A stretch of 64,000 nt of DNA from Amia ocellicauda. Lineage: Eukaryota > Chordata > Actinopteri > Amiiformes > Amiidae. A program made the translations under genes and the position numbers. This document shows, one piece after another, positions 29,795-41,749 of this stretch (the first letter of the stretch is position 1; each line of letters starts with the position of its first letter). Under the pieces are notes generated by a model that was given only the letters and a program-made list of their open reading frames with translations, was not told the DNA's origin and searched no databases. The DNA lies in the NCBI RefSeq assembly GCF_036373705.1, contig NW_027102661.1:186001-250000 (forward strand), read 5' to 3'.

Positions 29795-29897
29795 CGGCTC
29801 AGGGGCTACTCTCTTCTAAGAGGGCGGTGTGTCGTGACGTAGTGAAGAGATAGGATAAAAGGTGCAACAATTCATTAATGGTTTAAAATTAAAGAGA

Positions 29898-30746
29898 ATG
29901 TCTTACCCGAAAGCTGCGGACGTCGACAGGCTCTACAGGCCTCTTCAAACCCGGGATCACCCCTGGTTCTATTCCCCAGATTTTGTATACACTCTGGAAC
30001 CCTTTGACTGTGGTTACTCTCCAAGACCTCAGACCCCGGTCCCTCAGGACGAAACAACATGCGGTGCGATGGATGTCCAAATGAGTCTCGGGGATCCCCA
30101 GCCTCTGGAGCTCATGGAGGGCCTCGATTTTGCCGAACTGTCTACCGTCTGTGCGTCTCAGGAGGGGGTCAGTCCAATGGATGGAGAAACACCCCACAAA
30201 CCACCAGGCGACCCAATGAGCATCGGACTGTCCCGGGGGCGTGATGAAGACGCAGGATTTATGCCCGGGGTATGTGACCAAGTAAGCAGAGTGGTTAAAA
30301 GCACCCTGGTGTATATTCTGAGTGCTCTCATCGACCGAGCTCTGAAAGAAGTCTGTCGGGGGTGTGAAGTGAATCACCCCAGTCAGTTGAGACACAGTTG
30401 TTTGTTTGAACCAGACCGTTACTATTTCCTGTTCTATTTCAACGTGTTTTACAGAAGACTGAACAAACCGTGGCTGAAACCGGCACTAATCAAGGCGCTC
30501 TCTTACTCCCACATACATGTCACTGTGGGACAAGTCCAGAAAATCATAGATGAGATTTTGCTGGAGCTGAAAAAGGAGCCGTTTATAATAGAGAAACTTG
30601 GGCAGCTGCTCAATGACCTGGATGAGCCGAGTAGAAAAACCGCTGGCAAGCTAAAAGCTTATTTCTTCCGTAAAGAAGTTAAAGCTGGGGGCAGCGACGA
30701 AGAATTCGACATCTACGCCACTGATTCAGACTCTGACCTGAACTAA
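29898..30746 (+). CDS. Early/accessory ORF2 with Cys/His motif (copy 3)
   Basis: An intact 282-residue ORF from ATG 29898, matching copy 2 throughout the coding region. Confidence 0.65.
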   Translation: MSYPKAADVDRLYRPLQTRDHPWFYSPDFVYTLEPFDCGYSPRPQTPVPQDETTCGAMDVQMSLGDPQPLELMEGLDFAELSTVCASQEGVSPMDGETPHKPPGDPMSIGLSRGRDEDAGFMPGVCDQVSRVVKSTLVYILSALIDRALKEVCRGCEVNHPSQLRHSCLFEPDRYYFLFYFNVFYRRLNKPWLKPALIKALSYSHIHVTVGQVQKIIDEILLELKKEPFIIEKLGQLLNDLDEPSRKTAGKLKAYFFRKEVKAGGSDEEFDIYATDSDSDLN

Positions 30747-30758
30747 GGGACTTTGAAC

Positions 30759-30926
30759 ATGGGGAATGTTCTGGACTGGTTCTGCAACTGGTTCTGTCAT
30801 CAACACTCTGCAGCTAACCTGAGAGCGCTATTACACCATGTGCTTGACAGAAAAGTAGCCAACGCGAGCCTTTTCTCTACAGATTTAACCATCGATGAGG
30901 ATCAACTTTCAAACCTGGAAAAGTGA
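30759..30926 (+). CDS. Small early ORF3 (copy 3)
   Basis: Identical 55-residue ORF; its stop abuts the ORF4 ATG. Confidence 0.5.
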   Translation: MGNVLDWFCNWFCHQHSAANLRALLHHVLDRKVANASLFSTDLTIDEDQLSNLEK

Positions 30927-31151
30927 ATGGCTGCTGTAACAAAGACCGGGGGGTACGAACACTGGGATGAAGGGCTCAAGGGGGCCAAGAATGATATTAG
31001 GCCATTTCATCAACATCTGTATGACCTTTTACTGAGCATGTTTAATACACCTCTGTTTAATTTTAAAATAGGTCATAATGTTGTTTTATTTACATATGTA
31101 ACTGAGGTGTGTGCCTACAAGATAAAGAAACAGGTATATTTGTTGATATAG
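30927..31151 (+). CDS. Small early ORF4 (copy 3)
   Basis: 74 residues, with one Asn to Thr change (T-K-T-G-G) relative to copy 2. Confidence 0.4.
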   Translation: MAAVTKTGGYEHWDEGLKGAKNDIRPFHQHLYDLLLSMFNTPLFNFKIGHNVVLFTYVTEVCAYKIKKQVYLLI

Positions 31152-31267
31152 ATCAAGTAACCAATCATCTGATTTCTTTTTGTCTGGACCGTAGAAAAAA
31201 TTGTTGTGTATGTTATACTTTTCTCAAATGTCTTAAAAGGGGTATCTGCTCTCCTGAAGTTGAATAA
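31106..31267 (+). CDS. Candidate Cys-rich 3' exon (copy 3)
   Basis: The frame stays open with no ATG, and its stop again lies inside AATAAA (31263-31268). Confidence 0.4.
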   Translation, partial: GVCLQDKETGIFVDIDQVTNHLISFCLDRRKNCCVCYTFLKCLKRGICSPEVE

Positions 31268-31323
31268 AAAACCTTGTATAAAAACTTTGCGCATAGTGTG
31301 GGTCTGTGTGGTTATTTGACAGA

Positions 31324-32413
31324 ATGACTCGGCAAGCTCCCCAAATGCAGGAACTATACTACAACCCAGCCAAGATTGGGGGTTTGGCGGGTAAGAAGGG
31401 TTTTCAAAGAGGACTCGCTGAGGCCGGAGTGAAGGTTAATGTTGTGGTTGTTTCAGAATGGTTACGGGAACAAGACGCCTATACCTTTCATAAACCTCTC
31501 AGGATTAAGTTTAAAAGAAACCGCGTATATGCAACTGACAGACTCACAATGGCAAATGGATCTAGTCGATATGTAAAATTTATCAAAACATAACAATGGT
31601 CACAAATTGATGTTGATGTGTATCGATGTGTTATCAAAATATGCCTGGGCTCGCATTCTACATAATAAAACAGGTCGGGCGGTCACAAGGGCCTTTGAGG
31701 ATATATTGTCCAAGGGTCGATGTCCTAAAAAACTGCAGACTGATAAAGGAAAAGAGTTTCTCAACAGAGAATTTCAGAATCTACTGAAGAGACACAAAAT
31801 ACATCATTTCACCACCGGTAATGAGCTTAGGGCATCGGTAGTGGAGAGGTTTAACCGCACCATAAAGACCAAAATGTGGAGATATTTTACAGCGGTCAAC
31901 ACGTTCAAGTATTTTGATAAAGTTCAGGATTTTATCGATGCTTACAACCAAGGGTATCACACCAGTATTAAAATGAAGCCTATAGATGTTGATCAAAGTA
32001 ATTCTTTTAAGGTCTATAAAAAATTATACGGACCATTTATTAAGAAGGGAAAAACTACTTATAAGTTCAACATCGGTGATGTGGTTCGCGTTTCAAAGCT
32101 AAGGAGTACTTTTGCCAATGGTTATGAAGAAACATTTTCTGACGAATATTTTACAGTTACCGAACAGTTGGCTAGAGACCCACCCGTGTACCGGTTAAAA
32201 GACTATGACGGGGAGAATATAGAAGGAACGTTTTACGAAGCTGAGTTACAAAAACTTATTGTGGGTAAAGACAGTGTATACAGAGTTGAAAAGATATTAG
32301 CTGAAAAAACCCAGAACCGGAAAAAATATGTGTTGATGAAATGGCTTGGATGGCCTGAAAAGTTCAATAGTTGGGTCCCGGAACAACAGGTTTGCGATAT
32401 TCAATCCTTATAA
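31324..32413 (+). pseudogene. Integrase with chromodomain, broken (copy 3)
   Basis: Shares the 2-base deletion with copy 2 (near 31539) and adds a private TAA at 31574-31576 just after the first catalytic Asp. From 31607 the frame is open to 32413 and contains the second Asp, the Glu and the whole chromodomain. Confidence 0.9.
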
Positions 32414-32459
32414 CAACTTGCCCGCGGGTGTGTTGTGGGCATTACTTTCGATACTCAAG

Positions 32460-33192
32460 ATGGAATCAGGAGGCTTCTACGTGACTCTACCCAGTAACGC
32501 CTCTCTCGATATATACCCTAAAAATGAAATATCCAGTTACACGGTACAATTTGGAAAATCTATAGATCTAAGGGGGTCGTGGGAAGTGGGGTTGGCGGAA
32601 ATACAGTATCCTTACACTTGGGCTGTTTTACAAGATAAGGATGCCACCTTCGCCATTTTTGATGATGTTAAAAAGAGTCAATGGACATTCACGATACAAG
32701 GAGGTTATTATGACAATGTGGATAAAATATTAGATGAGATGCATAAACAGTTCTCAGAAGGCACCCCCAACATCAAGCTATATTACAACCCTATTAAAAA
32801 CAGAGTGTACAAGGTGTCAAAACCAGGTATTAGCATTCAAACCAGCGGCCAACTGGGGCGTATATTTGGGATCTATTCTGACACAGAGAGCAGGTTCTCA
32901 GAAGTGGTGGGGCGGCTTTTACACTCTTTATGTGTATACGGATATCATTACCCACCAGAGGGTCGGGGATAGTTATGTCCCCCTTTTGAGAAATGTACTT
33001 ATTAAAGGTAAAAGCAATGACATGGTCACAATTACTTATGACAAGCCACACTACGTACCAGTCTCAAAGACCCAATTTGACAACATCACGATCGAAGTAA
33101 AATCGGATCAGAATATCAACGTACCCTTCCGCTTCAGTAAAGTTATTGTCAAACTACATTTTCGACCCCTGAAACAGTTTGTACATTATTAA
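32460..33192 (+). pseudogene. Penton-like minor capsid protein, frameshifted (copy 3)
   Basis: Same ancestral frameshift near 32890-32905. The reading frames are otherwise as in copy 2. Confidence 0.85.
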
Positions 33193-33193
33193 A

Positions 33194-33682
33194 ATGGCTA
33201 CCTCGAGGGGTTATGTAGATCCTAGCGCCTATGTGGATTATTACAAGATGCAAGCCGGGAACGGCTTGCCCGGTTTTGTAGGAGCCCCCACAATGTATGG
33301 CGCCGGTCTAGGAGGACTCTTTCATGGTCTCTTTAGAATGGCCGTACCCCTGCTTAAGAGAGGCTTTGCTATAGCCAGACCCCACTTGAAATCAGCGGCT
33401 AAAAATATTGTTAGTGACGTGTTCACCAATGTTATGAACCGGGCAGCTAGCCATGAGCATCAGGAGGGTTCGGGTCTCATGGTAATGGCGAGGAGGGGGG
33501 GTAAAAGAAGAAACAGCATGTGTCCACCAGGGCGACGAAGATCCGTGGCTAACAAAAAACGAAGAATCTCTCATTCTCCAACATATCGTGGAAACACTCG
33601 GAGAAGGAAGCAGCACAAGAAAAAACCTGCAAAAAGAAAGTCTCAAAGAAAGAAAAATAGAGCCTCAGGATACATCTTTTAA
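33194..33682 (+). CDS. pX/pVI-like basic core protein (copy 3)
   Basis: Intact 162-residue ORF identical in sequence to copy 1, keeping the A-R-R-G-G-K motif changed in copy 2. Confidence 0.8.
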   Translation: MATSRGYVDPSAYVDYYKMQAGNGLPGFVGAPTMYGAGLGGLFHGLFRMAVPLLKRGFAIARPHLKSAAKNIVSDVFTNVMNRAASHEHQEGSGLMVMARRGGKRRNSMCPPGRRRSVANKKRRISHSPTYRGNTRRRKQHKKKPAKRKSQRKKNRASGYIF

Positions 33683-33684
33683 AC

Positions 33685-34966
33685 ATGTCTTTTGTCCACA
33701 GTCTATCGGAAGAATGCGTCAAATCAGAACTGGATCTGTTTACAGTTCCATACACTCAAACGAGTATAGATAAGATCATATATGTAGAGATTCCCCCTCT
33801 TTCTGCAATTTCAGACATGGCCCCTCTGGAGTTTTTTATAGCTGGCAATGGCGAGGATTATATTGATTTGAAAAACACATTTATTTTAATTAACTGTAAA
33901 GTGACTGATTAGGATGGCGATGCAATCGAGAAGACGGCCAACGCTGGGGTCATCAATTTTCACAGGTGGATGTGACCCTGGGAGATCGGCTCATTAGTCA
34001 AAGCAGCAATACTTACCCCTATAGAGCCATGATGGAGTGTATCCTTAATTATAATGAGGAGACCCTAAGCAAACAGTTCAGCCTTTCTTCAAAGACATCC
34101 CGGAAGCTATGGACGACAAGGATCCAGAGGGACTCAATAAGGGTTTGCAAAAAAGAACGGCCTCTTCAACAGAAGGGAGGACCTTTGAGCTAATGGGGCA
34201 TATCCATGCAGACATATTTTTCCAAGAAAAACTCATGCTCAACGGGGTAGACATTAAAATTAAAATGATCCGTAGTAAAAGTGCTTTTTGTCTGATGACC
34301 CCTGATACTGAAAAATATAAACTGACCATATTATCGGCCTCGCTGTTTGTGAAAAAAGTGTCCGTCTCCCCGGCGGTTAAACTAGGACACGCGCAGGCGT
34401 TAATGACGGCAAACGCCAAGTACCCGATCGAAAGAGTCTATATGAAAGTCCACAGTATCCCCGCAGGGACACGGGTGATGAACCAGGAAAATCTGTTTCT
34501 AGGACAGCTCCCAAAACAGGTTATTATAGGTCTCGAAGATAATGATGCATTTACCGGGGTTTACAACAAGAACCCCTTTAACTTTAAACATTATAACGCG
34601 GAATTTATAGCGTTGTACGTCGATGGTGTGCAGGTTCCATCCAGACCTTTTCAACCTGACTTTGAAAACGGCAATGCGGTTCGTGAATATGACAGTCTAG
34701 TACTGGCTACGGGTCGCCATCTCAAGGATCAAACTCTGCTGATCGATCGCCGGGAATACTGCAGCGGTTACACCCTGTACGGTTTCAACCTGACCCCTGA
34801 CGAAGAGTGTGGACAACATTTTTCACTGATGAAGACGGGCAATATGCGTTTGGAGATGCGTTTCAAGCAGCCTCTACCACGCACTGTAAATATGGTCGTG
34901 TATGCAGTGTTTGACAACATTATTGAGGTGAATCAGAGGAGAAACGTTATGTATGATTATTATTAA
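33685..34966 (+). pseudogene. Major capsid (hexon) protein, broken (copy 3)
   Basis: Carries the shared TAG at 33910-33912 and both deletions. The C-terminal part 34109-34966 is identical to copy 2. Confidence 0.87.
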
Positions 34967-34967
34967 A

Positions 34968-35525
34968 ATGAACACCAGAGAGCTCAACCACATCATGAAT
35001 GCCCTGGCCAGCTCACGGAAACTGTTTCAAGGAGTCTACACCTGCGATCAGCTGCCTAAATTTAAGATCAAGAATTTACCTGCAATGTACATAATCAACA
35101 CACACCCTAAAAATATGCCCGGAGAACATTGGCTGGCTATTTATCTAAGGGAGGACCACCGTGGTGAATTTTTTGATTCCTATGCAAACCCCCCGGATTT
35201 CAGACCTTTCCCTCGGAAGATCAATAACTTTCTGCTCAACAACTGTCAAGAAACCATTTACAGCGGTCGTCAAGTACAAAGTCTTCAGACCTTCACTTGT
35301 GGTCAACACTGTGTGTTTTTCTTATATCATAGATCTAAAGGAAGGTCATACCCCGATATTATGGCCTTGTACAGTGAGGATTTAGGCCAAAATGATAAAA
35401 AAGTGGCAGAGTTTGTCAGGACACTGTGGACCCCCCCTTATAACACAATGACTTACGACCCTAGCCAGCCGTGTATACAGATGGGGTGTTCTTGTGAGGA
35501 TTTTAAAAGATGTCATGCGTGTTAA
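34968..35525 (+). CDS. Adenain-like cysteine protease (copy 3)
   Basis: Intact 185-residue ORF, identical to copy 2. Confidence 0.92.
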   Translation: MNTRELNHIMNALASSRKLFQGVYTCDQLPKFKIKNLPAMYIINTHPKNMPGEHWLAIYLREDHRGEFFDSYANPPDFRPFPRKINNFLLNNCQETIYSGRQVQSLQTFTCGQHCVFFLYHRSKGRSYPDIMALYSEDLGQNDKKVAEFVRTLWTPPYNTMTYDPSQPCIQMGCSCEDFKRCHAC

Positions 35526-35704
35526 GGTGAAAAAATAATGAAAACAGCCTTTGAATCATTAGTTTTGTTTTTATTCAACACAATTCTTATACAAAGCAGG
35601 GGTTATGGTATAAATAAATGTACAACATTTGAAAAATAAAAAATAAAAATAAAAAATTGTTTGTCGGGTCATTATTTACAGGGGAGACAAATAAAAACAT
35701 GAGA

Positions 35705-36448
35705 TTAATAAGCTTCCCAACGATGGATAGATCCTGAGGATGGTCGCTCAGCACGGACAGAGTAATGAGATATCGGAGTCAGATCAGGCTCCACCTCTTT
35801 ACACAGACGGATTTTTTGTCGCGTTTCCTGGTTAGGAACTGTTGATTGGGGCATGTTCAGACAGGCCATCGCCTGTAGGAAAGCATTCCAGCCTACAGGT
35901 CGGCGACTATCGGGTACCTTATTAGTGCTAGTGACACTCTTCAACAAATCAAACATGTGTGAACCTTTGATCAGTTGTCCTTTAAAAACAAATTCACCCT
36001 GTTCATTCCAAGCCGTTACCCGCAGTTTCTGAACCATTTTGTGCAGGATATATTGTGCATGTCTTTTGCTTCTGGCCGGCATGTTTCTCAAAACATCCGT
36101 TACAACATCTCCCTCTGAACTCTCTACAGGTTCGGTCACCGCAACATCTTTATCAACCGTTCCCCCCGCATCAGCCCCAGAACCATTTTCTTGAGAGGCC
36201 ATGGTTAAAGTTAAAATGTTTTGATCTTTTTCACCCTGTCTAACCAGACGGAGGTAGCGCTGTAACGTGTTGGTATACAACTGGGCTTTGGAATACTGAT
36301 TTAAATCGGCCCTGGCCTGTATAGCTTTCATTTCAGAGTCCAGATTGTTTTCGGCCGTTTGTCTAATGGGCTCTGGCCCGACAACATTTTTTCTCAGTTT
36401 CTCAAGCTGCTCCTGAGGGATCAAAAACATTTTCTGAGCATATTCCAT
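35705..36448 (-). CDS. Conserved Polinton protein A (copy 3)
   Basis: Intact 247-residue ORF; one residue differs from copy 2 (H-A-Q-Y here, H-A-E-Y there). Confidence 0.75.
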   Translation of the reverse strand: MEYAQKMFLIPQEQLEKLRKNVVGPEPIRQTAENNLDSEMKAIQARADLNQYSKAQLYTNTLQRYLRLVRQGEKDQNILTLTMASQENGSGADAGGTVDKDVAVTEPVESSEGDVVTDVLRNMPARSKRHAQYILHKMVQKLRVTAWNEQGEFVFKGQLIKGSHMFDLLKSVTSTNKVPDSRRPVGWNAFLQAMACLNMPQSTVPNQETRQKIRLCKEVEPDLTPISHYSVRAERPSSGSIHRWEAY

Positions 36449-36450
36449 TA

Positions 36451-36786
36451 TTAACCCACTCTGGAAGCTAGAAGACTGGTTAGGAAAGGCACGGCTATGC
36501 TCAACAGCGGTCCTATAAAACCCCCGGTTTGATTAATCTTCTTTCTTTTTCTTTTAATAGAATACTTCTTATTAGCGATGATCTTGATAACCGCTTTTTG
36601 TTTTTTGAGTTTAGAATGTTGAGAAGGGGTTAGGGGTATATTACCGCGTAAGATGTTAAAAGCTATTTCACACAGGGTCTCGATCAAATCCGAGGGGGCC
36701 CCTGCCAGCACAGCTTTCCTATGGCGCGGGCTCCTCTCAAATAACATTTGCAAAAGCGGCAGATTTCTTTTAATCCGAACAGACAT
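36451..36786 (-). CDS. Conserved small Polinton protein B (copy 3)
   Basis: Intact 111-residue ORF with one Gly to Arg change near residue 18 (F-E-R-S-P-R). Confidence 0.75.
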   Translation of the reverse strand: MSVRIKRNLPLLQMLFERSPRHRKAVLAGAPSDLIETLCEIAFNILRGNIPLTPSQHSKLKKQKAVIKIIANKKYSIKRKRKKINQTGGFIGPLLSIAVPFLTSLLASRVG

Positions 36787-36792
36787 TCTTAT

Positions 36793-37464
36793 TTATTTCC
36801 TTTTCTTTAGCACATAGACTGCCGGCCAATCGTGCGGGCACAAACCTGTTCTTAGGCGAAAGTCTTCTGGGGTTTGTGCATTTAATTTCGCAATCAAGTA
36901 CCCGTAGGGTTTTTTGGTGGCATCCTCAAATGCCTCCAAAAAGAACTTGGTCTGGTTAGGGTACATTTGACGAGCCAAGACGGTGACCTGTAGTTTATCT
37001 CTGGGGTTTTTAAAAAGAATTATATAATTGGCATATAAATTAATAGTGCGGCTTTTTTTACCTTGAAAAAATAGATTTTTAACTAAATAAATAATACTTT
37101 AATTCCTATGATGAGTGTACTTTGTGAAAGCTTTTTCCACTTCACTGTTGTCACCGGCCTGCTCCATCAGGTCATCAAGGATCACTAGGTTAGTTTGACC
37201 GGGCGGGAACAAGTCATCGCCACACAACGAGGCGGGGAGACCTTGCACAAATTTCAGATTATTTTTTTTCGAAGCCAAATCATCGTAGAGAGGTTGCCAG
37301 CAAGAGTAACACCACACTATGTTGTCAAGAGCTTGGGACACGGTTGCGTCCACATCTTCTATGATGTTCTTTATAAGATAGCTCTTCCCCGAATTGGAGG
37401 GACCGGCTATAATACAGGAGAAAGGGTGTTGAAGTCTGTTATCAAAACCACCGCTAATATCCAT
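36793..37464 (-). pseudogene. Packaging ATPase with internal stop (copy 3)
   Basis: Same TAA after residue 121 as in copy 2, at 37099. Confidence 0.9.
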
Positions 37465-40400
37465 AAGGCAGAGTGGTATAATCAGTCTTCAACACTCTTT
37501 TATTGTACACCACTCTGAACCGTTTGTTTAGTGATCTATTTTCCAACGTGTACCCCTTTTTATTGTGATAGATCTGATTTCCGGCTGTAATAATCTCACG
37601 AGGAGGCGCGTCTTTCTCGTTACAAAACTTTCTACCAGGGTCGTCAGAGACTTGATGTTAATGAGCTTGTTGTTACAATGGTTCAGAGTGAAACCCTTAA
37701 CTTTCATACAGGTCTTACCCGCAGCCGTTCTGTATGCGTAAGTCTTAGGACCCCCTGAAACAAACTCCACTATGTGGTCCTGAGGATCTAGTTCGCTCGT
37801 TAACTCCCCAAGGTAGTCCCCGAGGGGAGGGACCCAATCCCCTGGCCTGGTGACAAAGATTACAGAGTCAGTATCATGATAGAGCGTGCGTTCCTGCAAC
37901 TGATCCATTAAGTTGTACAGTTCAAGCCGGGCGTAAGCCGTGGTAAAAACCGCTATGAAAACATTAACGTTCCCCTGTTTGGTGGGGAAATCTTTAGGGG
38001 CCCTCCACTGGACCTGTGCCACGTGGTCATTTAAGAATTGAAAGTGTGATACTGCATGTTGTTTGGAAAACATAAATTCTATGAACAGTTCAGGGGTTTT
38101 AATCAAGGTTGTGTTTAGACGGTAATTTCTTTCCCCAAACTTACCCCACAGACTGTTTAAAATCAGTTTGGACATTTGTCTCTTGGCGGGGTTTACAGTT
38201 ATGTTCCCCGGCTCTAGACGGATCCCTTCCTTTTCAAAATATTGCTGAACGTATCGCTCTTTGGCCGCGGAGTCAACACACCATGAGGGATAGCCCGATG
38301 CCTCCTGTTTCCCTTTCAGATGGGTCATAATGTAATCAGCAAAAAGAGTATCAGTTTTTTCAGAAAAATGCCAAACCTCATACACCTTACCGACTCTGTA
38401 ACCTTTCTCCACCGCCTTGTCAAGCTCAATGCTACACCAGACACCCGTCAGCGCTCTCTCTTCATCACTGTGCAGACAAGAGGTAGTTTGATTTTCAGTT
38501 TCCACACACGTTCTACACAGAGGGAACATCAATTTTCCCGAACACCTGTAAGGCAACACGGGTAAGAACAGCTCGCGAGGAGGGTACATGGTGACTTTGA
38601 TCAAACTAAAGTAATGTCCGATTTCGAGAAAGTCACGATAAACAATGGTTGGACGCCCCACCGGGTACATTTTGGTCTTGTTGACATAAGGGTACAGACT
38701 GGTGAAATCATAGTAATCTACTCTCTCACCCTCCTTTACCTCATAATGTAAACAGAGGGCATTGGTACAACCCCCAAATAACGCATCCCGGGGCTCTAGA
38801 CATTCAGGAAAGTCCAAGGTTTCCATAAACCGTTGTACCCCCGCATCCTGTTGCTTCAGGGTCGTCCACTCGTGTTCCCAAATCACCAGCACGTTCAAAC
38901 CATAGGTGTTTTTTAAAGTTTCAATTCGTTCCTGGAAATCATAGTACATATCACCGCAGAGTTTTAGTGTTACGGGGTTAAAGGTGTTTGGGTCGAAGCA
39001 CTGAGGACAGCCATGGTAAATACAACCGGCAAACTCATAAGCGGTACGCCGCCCGGACACGTCGCTAAAACCGTCTAAGTAGTAAGGCCCCATTTTTACT
39101 TCCCCTTGATTTAAAGCATGTCTGATGAAGATGTTATCCCGGGCACTCAGGTATTCCACCCACTGTATGAAGACAGTCGAAAAGTTCTTTTGTCTAGCAC
39201 GATAGTTGTCAGAAGTGGTGACCGCTATAGTGTTTTTCTGCAAGAAATTGGACCGATACATTTTCATGCAGAGAGACGCTATGATCACACTTTGCAAAGG
39301 GTTGAGACCCGATGTGTTGATAACCTCGGCGCGGAAACGCACACAGGCTTCTTTAAGGATCACCACATCATTTTTATAATAAGCGGCCATCTCTTCTCGG
39401 AAATCAAAAACACCTCCCTTAACCGTATTGTACCATTTAAAGAATTCCTCCCTCTCATGAGACATCATAGTATCAACCCCATAATAAGAGGCGGGCGGGT
39501 AGGACCCTTGATAATTTTGAGTGTCCTTAGTATTAAAAAAATGGCAGAACCAACCTTTCTTCTGAGCCTCAAAACCCAGAGCCTTAGGCAAAGCGCTCAA
39601 TTTCATGGGGAGGAAATTTAACAAGTCTATGTAACGTTAGTTGAAAGCTTCGTCGGTGAAACACATGATCTTGCTACCCTGAGCTATTATTTTTGGGGTC
39701 ACCCCATTTTCCACCAGATACTTCATCAAAATGTAAGAATCATAACCCTTAGCATTGTGGGCAATAAATGTGTAATTGAGGTATTTTGGACCTCGATACC
39801 GCGTAAAGAAATCCCTGACACAACTCTCACCGCTAGCTGACCACTCACGATCCAACATGTCAATACAGTGTATATAATTAGCAACGTGGACCCCGTTTTC
39901 TTGCCGGCATTCAAAATCAAAAAAGACATACCAGTTGTGCGGCGGCTCCTTTTTAACCGGCTGAATAAAGCACTGGTGTTCGGACCCCGGGGTTAAATCA
40001 GCATTACAGATCCTGCATCTCGGCTCCAGACATTTGTGTGGTTTAACCTCATGAAAACGGTACTGGAGGCAACACTGCGGGCAACATTTAGTTTGATCAC
40101 AATAACTCCATTTTTTAACCCCTCTCAGCAGCGGCCCTCTGTACCTTATGCTCGGAAAAACAGAACGCTGAGAGACAAATCCTTAAGCAATCTTTACATC
40201 GGATGGTAGGGGCCAAACCCTTACGACATTGCGGATTGAAACAGACGTTACAGTAACCGTCACAGCGGTGCTTAAGCTTATCATTGAAGGCCTTATAACA
40301 CCAATGACAAACATACGAACAACCCAAAAAAGCCGTCAAACTCTTTATTCCAAAGTAATGACTATCACTTAGGAAGAGAAACAGTGTCTGTGTATGGGTT

Positions 40401-41683
40401 TCAGGATGTGTCTGAAATTTCACAAATACTTTCCTTTACCTCACAACGGAACCACACAACAATTTTTAAAGACAACAACTCCTCAAACTTGGTGATGTCT
40501 GAAAAGGCAACCATCTGTTGAGAGTTTAAGCCGGCCCTCTGATGAAGCATTAAAGCCTCTTGCAGAGCTTGGGGTTCAGGCATGTCGGGGGTGAGTAGTT
40601 TTATTAAACTGTAAGCAAAACAGAGCTTATTGTCCCCACTGGAACTCACCACTAATTGCCTGAGCTTGGTCCTAATTATGTCGTTCTTCAAGCATTTCGA
40701 CAGTCTTCTAAGCGCCCCACCCTCAGGGTTACGAACCACATTCATTACCAGAGACAGACTTTCATCAGCTAAGATGGCTGCGTTACTTTGCAATAACGCT
40801 TCGATTTTAGCCAGACGTCTAAATTATCTCCACTCAGCATTACAGATAGGTTGCTAAACAAATCATCCCCTCTGAGTTCTAACTGTACAACATCTCGAGG
40901 TCTGACCCTTTCAGCAACCTGTTCAAGCATTTTCTGCAAGGCCTCGTGTATGTTGACAAATATTTCTGCATAATTGTCACAATTTAAAAGTTCTGCAAAA
41001 TTAAAACGCTGAATCATTTCAAAATTGTTATAGGCCGGTCTATCTATAATCACGGGATCACTGGTACTCTTGGACACATCATCATTTTGAACAAAGCCTT
41101 CACCCCCTACATTCTCACAGAGCATGTCCTCCACAGCCTTATCAGTCTCAGAACCCTCCACATTCCGAACACCCCCACTGCTGACATCTACAAAACCCCC
41201 TTTTTGAGGAGGCTCATTTACAGCCTGTAAAAGTCCTTCAAAGATATCCAACCGGTTAATGTCAAGACCCTCCTCTATAGTGATGGCTGCTTCTGCCGCC
41301 ATCCTGTGTTCTAATTGTCTCAAATCATTTATAATAGGGGCAGAATTTGGTAGGGGTAGCTCCTCCAAAGCCTCCACCATTTCAAACAAATCGGGGTGAA
41401 CTAGGGGGTGAACCTCTATAAGCGCTACCGGTGGGAGGTGGTTATTTAGATCATTGACCATCTGTAACAGGTCGGGGTTCACCGGTAAGTCTGTTAATTC
41501 ACATTCTATTGGTGGTAATTGGGGGTTATTTAAATCATTTATCATTTGTAATAGTTCCAGGTTCATTGGGACATCAGAGGAGTTCACAACAGGGCCGGAG
41601 ATGTTCTCTCGGGAAGGTCTTTTTGGGGCCCTAGCTTGTTCATAATCCTTTAGTTTGTGAGTTCTTTTACCAAGTCAGGACAT
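37454..41683 (-). pseudogene. Family B DNA polymerase, multiply broken (copy 3)
   Basis: Same set of lesions as copy 2. The 37528-39624 stretch holds the polymerase motifs and differs from copy 2 by only a couple of residues. Confidence 0.9.
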
Positions 41684-41749
41684 TTTTTAATTTATTTTTT
41701 ATTTTTCCAACAACCCACAATAGTAAGGCGTTTTGTGTCTATTAAAACA